DNA of 56,443 nucleotides, from NCBI RefSeq assembly GCF_001420595.1, contig NZ_LJIX01000003.1, positions 1 to 56,443 of the forward strand, read 5' to 3'. Of this stretch, positions 50,507 to 56,443 are shown piece by piece (within the stretch, counting starts at the first letter, position 1; each line of letters opens with the position of its first letter). The notes beneath the pieces are model-generated. The model saw only the letters and a list, made by a program, of their open reading frames with translations. It did no database searches and had not been told where the DNA came from. Position numbers and translations under genes: made by a program. The DNA is from Cytobacillus solani (GTDB taxonomy: Bacteria > Bacillota > Bacilli > Bacillales > Cytobacillaceae).

Positions 50507-51364
50507 ATGTTTATCTATATGAATGGAAAAATTGTCGGGAAGGAAGAGGCTGTTATCTCCCCGTTTGACCATGGATACTTATACGGAATGGGTCTTTTTG
50601 AAACATTCAGAGTCTATGATGGACATCCCTTTTTATTGGATGATCATCTGGAAAGGCTGAATAATAGTTTAGAAGTGCTTAACATGAAAGTTTCTTATTC
50701 GAGGGAGGAGATACAGAGTGCGCTGCGCCTGCTTTTAGCAAAAAATCGTTTAACTGATGCTTACATCCGTTTGAATGTATCAGCGGGCGTAGGGGAAATC
50801 GGACTGCAGCCAGATCCTTATCTTTATCCCAATTTGATTATCTTTGCAAAGCCTCTGCCTCCATCAATGATCGGACAGGAAAAAAAGGCGGTTATATTAA
50901 CTTTGAATCGGAATACCCCTGAAGGTGTGGAGCGTTTAAAGTCACATCATTATTTAAATAATATTTTAGCAAAGAGGGAAATAGGGGATATGCCTGAATG
51001 TGAAGGGATCTTTCTAACCAAAGAAGGGTTTTTAGCAGAAGGAATTGTCTCGAATTTATTTTGGCTAAAAGAGAATGTATTGTATACGCCGGCGATTGAA
51101 ACGGGCATTTTAAATGGGATTACAAGAAAATTAATTATAAAGCTAGCCCAAAGGAATGGAATAGCTGTTGAAGAAGGTTTCTTTCAAACGGCTGAAGCCA
51201 AAAAGGCAGATGAGATCTTCGTTACGAATTCCATCCAGGAAATTGTTCCGATTTATTCATTTGCTGGGAGCGAGATGCCAGGCAATAACGGCGGCTTTGT
51301 ACAAGATCTTCAAAAGCAATATAAGAACCTTAGCGGGTACTTGTGGAGCAGGAATGAGTGGTAA
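50507..51364 (+). CDS. pabC: 4-amino-4-deoxychorismate lyase
   Basis: 285 residues, fold-type IV PLP enzyme. It releases pyruvate from aminodeoxychorismate to give p-aminobenzoate. The motif ISPFDHGYLYGMGLFETFRVYDG is typical (key run DHGYLYGMGLFET). The PLP lysine lies in RLKSHHYLNN near 145, E in AEGIVSNLFW, and GILNGITR and EIFVTNSIQEI bind cofactor. AGGGGTGAT precedes ATG 50507, three bases after pabA. Confidence 0.94.
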   Translation: MFIYMNGKIVGKEEAVISPFDHGYLYGMGLFETFRVYDGHPFLLDDHLERLNNSLEVLNMKVSYSREEIQSALRLLLAKNRLTDAYIRLNVSAGVGEIGLQPDPYLYPNLIIFAKPLPPSMIGQEKKAVILTLNRNTPEGVERLKSHHYLNNILAKREIGDMPECEGIFLTKEGFLAEGIVSNLFWLKENVLYTPAIETGILNGITRKLIIKLAQRNGIAVEEGFFQTAEAKKADEIFVTNSIQEIVPIYSFAGSEMPGNNGGFVQDLQKQYKNLSGYLWSRNEW

Positions 51365-51380
51365 AAGGAGGTAAAAATAC

Positions 51381-52214
51381 ATGTCTACAATTATTCAATG
51401 TGGTCCTTATTCATTGGATTACAGCAAGAAGACGCTAATTATGGGGGTTTTAAATATTACGCCTGATTCTTTTTCTGATGGGGGCAAGTATAATCACTTG
51501 GACCAAGCGGTGGAACGGGCTATGCAAATGGTACAGGATGGGGCAGATATTATTGATATTGGAGGAGAATCTACCAGACCTGGATTTATTAAGGTATCTG
51601 CTGAAGAAGAAATAGAGCGGGTCACTCCTATTATTCGGGCAGTTTCAGAAGCAGTAAATATACCGATCTCAATAGATACATATAAGGCTGAAGTGGCAAA
51701 AGAAGCGATAAAGGCAGGAGCCCATATCATAAATGATATTTGGGGTGCGAAAGCGGATGAGGACATGCCGAGGGTTGCTGCTGAACTTCAAGTTCCAATT
51801 GTGTTAATGCATAATCGTGCAAACCAAGATTACTCCGCTTTTTACCGTGATGTGGTTAATGATCTGTATGAAAGCATCTCGCTTGTGAGGCAGGCTGGAG
51901 TTAAGGATGAGAATATTATTTTAGACCCGGGAATTGGCTTTGCTAAAGACTTATCTTATAATCTAGAAATGATGAGAGATTTGGACAAGCTAGTATCCCT
52001 TGGATATCCTGTTTTACTTGGAACCTCTCGAAAGTCTATGATTGGCGGGGTGTTAGACTTGCCTGTTGATGAGCGGATGGAAGGGACTGGGGCGACTGTT
52101 TGTTATGGAATTCAGAAGGGATGTCACATTATGCGCATTCATGATGTGAAAGAAATGGCTCGAATGGCAAAAATGATGGATGCACTAGTAGGTAAGGGAG
52201 TTTATCATGGATAA
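51381..52214 (+). CDS. folP: Dihydropteroate synthase
   Basis: 277 residues (sul in B. subtilis). It joins p-aminobenzoate to dihydropterin pyrophosphate; the sulfonamide target. TIM-barrel motifs: MGVLNITPDSFSDGG near 21-35, IIDIGGESTRPG, SIDTYKAEVAKEAI, INDIWG, LDPGIGFAKDLSYN, GTSRKSMIG and MRIHDVKEM. AGGAGG precedes ATG 51381. It overlaps folB by 8 bp, showing coupling of consecutive steps. Confidence 0.97.
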   Translation: MSTIIQCGPYSLDYSKKTLIMGVLNITPDSFSDGGKYNHLDQAVERAMQMVQDGADIIDIGGESTRPGFIKVSAEEEIERVTPIIRAVSEAVNIPISIDTYKAEVAKEAIKAGAHIINDIWGAKADEDMPRVAAELQVPIVLMHNRANQDYSAFYRDVVNDLYESISLVRQAGVKDENIILDPGIGFAKDLSYNLEMMRDLDKLVSLGYPVLLGTSRKSMIGGVLDLPVDERMEGTGATVCYGIQKGCHIMRIHDVKEMARMAKMMDALVGKGVYHG

Positions 52215-52569
52215 AATTATTTTAAATAAGATGGCTTTTTATGGATATCATGGGGTTTTTCCTGAGGAAACCCATCTAGGACAAAGATTTATGGTCGATT
52301 TAACTGTGGAAACTAATTTAAAAAAAGCAGGGGAAACGGATCAGCTCGAATACTCAATTAATTATGGAGAAATCTATCAAGTTTGCAAAGAGATTGTTGA
52401 AGGAAAACCTTATAAGCTTGTCGAGGCAGTTGCTGAAAAGATTGCCGGGGAAATGCTTGACCGTTTTGAACCTATATCTCAAGTGACTGTGAGGGTAATT
52501 AAACCAGATCCGCCTATTCCAGGACATTATGAATCCGTTGCGGTTGAAGTAACAAGGAGCAGGATGTAA
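52207..52569 (+). CDS. folB: Dihydroneopterin aldolase
   Basis: 120 residues, tunnelling-fold enzyme. It cleaves dihydroneopterin to hydroxymethyl-dihydropterin and glycolaldehyde. MAFYGYHGVFPEE contains the conserved substrate-binding Y and E residues; INYGEIYQV and LVEAVAEKIA include the glutamate and the catalytic-region lysine in the family; VRVIKPDPPIPGHYESV closes the domain. ATG 52207 lies in the end of folP, and the stop overlaps folK by 1 bp. Confidence 0.96.
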   Translation: MDKIILNKMAFYGYHGVFPEETHLGQRFMVDLTVETNLKKAGETDQLEYSINYGEIYQVCKEIVEGKPYKLVEAVAEKIAGEMLDRFEPISQVTVRVIKPDPPIPGHYESVAVEVTRSRM

Positions 52570-53096
52570 TGAATAATGAAGCGTATATTGCACTAGGCTC
52601 CAACATTGGGAACCGTTTCGAGCATTTAAAGCAAGCGATCGAGGAGTTGAACTCTCTTCCAGATGTGAATGTAGTGAATGCTTCATCCATTTATGAAACG
52701 GATCCAGTTGGGTATGAGGATCAAGAGCAATTTTTAAATATGGTCATACAAGTGAACACGGCTTTAAGCCCAATTCAATTGTTGGAAGCGTGCCTTGCTA
52801 TCGAAAAGGACCTTGGGAGAAAGAGGGAAATACGCTGGGGTCCTCGAACGATAGACCTTGACATTTTACTGTATAATCAAGAAAATATTAAAACAGAGAA
52901 GTTATTAGTTCCTCATCCTCGGATGCAAGAGAGAGCTTTTGTTATGATCCCTCTACTTGAGATTCAGTCCAGCATCAAGCTTCCGACGATGGAAAAGCCT
53001 CTTCAAGCAAGTTTAGAGGATATACCTGATAGAGAGGGAGTACGGATATGGAAGCGGAAAAATGGGGAAGACGTATTCGCGCTTTTCGTAAACTAA
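52569..53096 (+). CDS. folK: 6-hydroxymethyl-7,8-dihydropterin pyrophosphokinase
   Basis: 175 residues. It transfers pyrophosphate from ATP to hydroxymethyl-dihydropterin, making the substrate of FolP. ALGSNIGNR at 7-15, SSIYETDPVG, QEQFLNMVIQV, RKREIRWGPRTIDLDIL (ATP/Mg site) and PHPRMQERAFVMIPL are conserved. The C-terminus is slightly longer than in B. subtilis and runs 49 bp into yazB in another frame. Part of the pabB-to-yazB operon. Confidence 0.96.
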   Translation: MNNEAYIALGSNIGNRFEHLKQAIEELNSLPDVNVVNASSIYETDPVGYEDQEQFLNMVIQVNTALSPIQLLEACLAIEKDLGRKREIRWGPRTIDLDILLYNQENIKTEKLLVPHPRMQERAFVMIPLLEIQSSIKLPTMEKPLQASLEDIPDREGVRIWKRKNGEDVFALFVN

Positions 53097-53266
53097 AAGG
53101 CTTTACACAGGAAAGCTTTGCCAAGGAGCTTGGTGTATCAGTATCGATATTAGGAGAGATTGAAAGAGGGAACAGAATGCCGGCTGCAGACTTTTTAGGG
53201 CGGGTTGCTTTCATGCTAAATATTACCGTTGAAGATTTAACTCCCCCAGATGAAAATAGAGAATAG
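53048..53266 (+). CDS. yazB: XRE-type helix-turn-helix protein YazB
   Basis: 72 residues, almost entirely one HTH_3 domain: RIRAFRKLKGFTQESFAKEL, VSVSILGEIERGNRMPAADF, AFMLNITVEDL. It is a small DNA-binding protein of unknown targets, conserved at this place in Bacillus. ATG 53048 follows GAGGGAG. The 49-bp overlap with folK means part of both proteins is encoded by the same bases. A regulator inside the folate operon could control it, but this is inference. Confidence 0.9.
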   Translation: MEAEKWGRRIRAFRKLKGFTQESFAKELGVSVSILGEIERGNRMPAADFLGRVAFMLNITVEDLTPPDENRE

Positions 53267-53289
53267 ATATTTACTTAAATAAGGGATGT

Positions 53290-53383
53290 AACTTTAGGTT
53301 AGATAGATTTCTAGCTGCTGCGCCTTGGGTTGAAAGACTTGTTTTATGCTTGTCTACCTCAACAAGGCGCTTTCTTATTGCGA
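53290..53383 (+). repeat. Short hybrid repeat (family A-like head, B-like tail)
   Basis: The head AACTTTAGGTTAGATAG...TCTAGCTG resembles family A, while the tail TTTTATGCTTGTCTACC...CAACAAGGCGCT resembles family B. GCGCCTT pairs with AAGGCGC and TTGA with TCAA. It ends a few bases before the ribosome site of dusB. Confidence 0.65.
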
Positions 53384-53398
53384 ATTAGGAGGTTTACT

Positions 53399-54400
53399 AT
53401 GTTTAAAATTGGCGATATAGAATTAAAAAATCGTGTTGTACTTGCGCCAATGGCAGGAGTTTGCAATTCAGCTTTTAGACTTACTGTCAAAGAATTCGGT
53501 GCTGGATTAGTGTGTGCTGAAATGGTCAGTGATAAAGGCATCGTTATTAAGAATGAAAAGACAATGAACATGCTTTACATCGATGAAAGAGAAAAGCCGC
53601 TAAGCCTGCAAATTTTTGGCGGTGAAAAAGAGACATTGGTTGAAGCGGCGAGATTTGTTGATAAAAGTACAAACGCGGACATTATCGATATTAATATGGG
53701 CTGCCCTGTACCTAAAATCACTAAATGTGATGCAGGGGCGAAATGGCTGCTTGATCCAGATAAAATTTATGAAATGGTCTCAGCTGTAACAGATGCAGTT
53801 GAGAAACCGGTTACCGTTAAAATGCGTATGGGATGGGATGAAGACCATATTTACGCTGTTCGTAATGCACAGGCAGTTGAACGTGCGGGCGGAAAGGCTG
53901 TTGCGATGCATGGACGTACACGTGTACAAATGTATGAAGGAAATGCAAATTGGGATATTATTCGTGAAGTGAAGCAAAGTATCAATATTCCACTAATTGG
54001 AAACGGAGATGTGCAAACGCCTCAAGATGCTAAACGTATGCTTGATGAAACAGGCTGTGATGGTGTCATGATTGGTAGAGCTGCATTAGGGAACCCATGG
54101 ATGATTTACCGTACAGTTAAATACCTAGAATCAGGGGAATTAATGGGTGAGCCGGGTGTGCGGGAGAAAATTAATGTTTGCATCCTTCATTTAGATCGTT
54201 TAATCGCTTTGAAAAACGAGTATATAGCTGTTCGTGAGATGCGTAAGCATGCTGCTTGGTACCTAAAAGGGATTCGTGGAAATGCAAAAGCACGAAATGC
54301 GATCAATGAGTGTCATACAAGAGAAGATCTTGTTACATTGTTAAATGCACTTGTAATAGAAGTAGAGGAAAAGGAACAGAGTCAAATCCAAGCGGGATAA
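53399..54400 (+). CDS. dusB: tRNA-dihydrouridine synthase B
   Basis: 333 residues, as in B. subtilis YacF. It reduces uridines in tRNA (and reportedly an uridine in 23S rRNA in Bacillus) using FMN and NADPH. TIM-barrel motifs: VLAPMAGVCNSAFR at 14-27, catalytic cysteine C102 in NMGCPVPKITK, VKMRMGWDE, MHGRTRVQMYEG, IGNGDV and GVMIGRAALGNPW. The start is ATG 53399 after AGGAGG; 23 upstream in-frame codons belong to the repeat. Confidence 0.96.
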   Translation: MFKIGDIELKNRVVLAPMAGVCNSAFRLTVKEFGAGLVCAEMVSDKGIVIKNEKTMNMLYIDEREKPLSLQIFGGEKETLVEAARFVDKSTNADIIDINMGCPVPKITKCDAGAKWLLDPDKIYEMVSAVTDAVEKPVTVKMRMGWDEDHIYAVRNAQAVERAGGKAVAMHGRTRVQMYEGNANWDIIREVKQSINIPLIGNGDVQTPQDAKRMLDETGCDGVMIGRAALGNPWMIYRTVKYLESGELMGEPGVREKINVCILHLDRLIALKNEYIAVREMRKHAAWYLKGIRGNAKARNAINECHTREDLVTLLNALVIEVEEKEQSQIQAG

Positions 54401-54458
54401 CAGTGGTGATGTTTGACTTTGGAATTTTCTTTATCTATAATACTTTTGAACGAAAGAG

Positions 54459-54490
54459 AACTGCCAGTGACCTACTGGCAGTTTTTATTC
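54459..54490 (+). terminator. dusB terminator
   Basis: AACTGCCAGT, short loop, ACTGGCAGTT, then TTTATT. Confidence 0.9.
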
Positions 54491-54612
54491 TATTTATTCA
54501 TATTATTGATGTCTGTCCGGTCCACATTGTGTAGAATAATAGAAGTGAGAAATCTTTTATTGTGCATAAGCTTTACATAAAAAAGATTTACAAAATAATG
54601 GAGATGATATAA

Positions 54613-56103
<1,491 letters not shown>

Positions 56104-56116
56104 ATAACTTTATCAG

Positions 56117-56153
56117 AGGTAAGGCATGATATTTTATGTGCTTTACCTTTTTT
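56117..56153 (+). terminator. lysS terminator
   Basis: AGGTAAGGC and GCTTTACCTT pair around a loop of about 14 nt, followed by a T run. Confidence 0.72.
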
Positions 56154-56300
56154 GTATTTCAATAAATAATATGAATATTTTTTCTTTGAATTCTAAAGAT
56201 AAATATCGAAAAAACATATTGCAACCGCGTAAATATGGTGGTATATTAATATCTGTTGTTGCGAGACGATAACTTTTGAAAAAAGAAATTAAAAAAGTTA

Positions 56301-56330
56301 TTGACTTAAACACAATGAATGTGATAGTAT
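56301..56330 (+). promoter_or_regulatory. rRNA operon promoter
   Basis: TTGACT (56301-56306), 18-bp spacer, TAGTAT (56325-56330) with TG one base before the -10. It lies in an AT-rich run as expected for an rrn promoter. Confidence 0.7.
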
Positions 56331-56443
56331 TTAAAAGTCGCCTTGAGCGGCAGAGTAATAACAATCATTGCTCTTTGAAAACTGAACGAACAAAAAAACG
56401 TCAACGTTAATTCAAGTTTTAAAACTTAAGAGCTAATCTTACT
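56331..56443 (+). other. 16S rRNA leader of the next rRNA operon (partial)
   Basis: Contains the TGCTCTTTGAAAACTGAAC block (56369-56387) that stands in the boxA/leader region before 16S in Bacillus rRNA operons. The window ends before the 16S 5' sequence. Between the lysS terminator and the promoter (56154-56300) I see only AT-rich DNA. Confidence 0.75.

Overview
The window is a low-GC, AT-rich bacterial chromosome segment from an endospore-forming member of the Bacillaceae. Product families, gene order and promoter motifs match the origin-proximal region of Bacillus subtilis running from the end of one rRNA operon through csfB, tmk, abrB, metS, spoVG, prs, mfd, spoIIE, ftsH, cysK, pab/fol and lysS to the next rRNA operon. 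It is not B. subtilis: intergenic regions carry a family of structured repeats, xpaC-yaaN and a tRNA pair that I recall from B. subtilis are missing, and proteins differ throughout. Almost everything reads on the + strand, consistent with leading-strand, origin-proximal DNA; csfB and abrB are the two minus-strand genes.

Layout. 1-160: the 3' end of an rRNA operon (5S plus terminator). 186-413: csfB. 650-8200: yaaO, tmk, a c-di-AMP receptor, holB, ricT, yabA, an N6-adenine methyltransferase, a GIY-YIG protein and rsmI. 8200-9100: abrB and its Spo0A-box-rich control region. 9100-20600: metS (with a ParB/Spo0J parS site in its terminator loop), yabD, yabE, rnmV, rsmA, yabG, veg, sspF, ispE, purR, ridA, spoVG. 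20800-35600: glmU, prs, ctc, pth, fin, mfd, spoVT, yabM-yabN-rqcP-yabP-yabQ-divIC, yabR. 35900-48300: spoIIE, yabS, yabT, tilS, hprT, ftsH, coaX, hslO, yacD, cysK. 48400-56100: a tightly packed folate operon (pabB-pabA-pabC-folP-folB-folK-yazB) followed by dusB and lysS. 56300-end: promoter and leader of the next rRNA operon, cut off before 16S.

Functionally the block mixes housekeeping (translation, tRNA/rRNA modification, PRPP/UDP-GlcNAc/folate/cysteine/isoprenoid synthesis, replication clamp loading, transcription-coupled repair) with sporulation control. Recognisable promoters for several sigma factors can be read directly: sigma-F (csfB), sigma-F/G (fin), sigma-G (sspF), sigma-K (yabG), sigma-H (spoVG), sigma-B (ctc), and a sigma-A promoter with the Spo0A-type 21-bp spacer (spoIIE).

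The least ordinary content is non-coding: at least eight intergenic copies (plus a remnant) of a repeat superfamily whose head and tail arms pair. The arms differ from copy to copy in ways that keep the pairing, and several copies end within a few bases of the next gene's ribosome-binding site. No phage, IS element, CRISPR array or new enzymatic system was found; the protein-coding content is a conserved Bacillus core.
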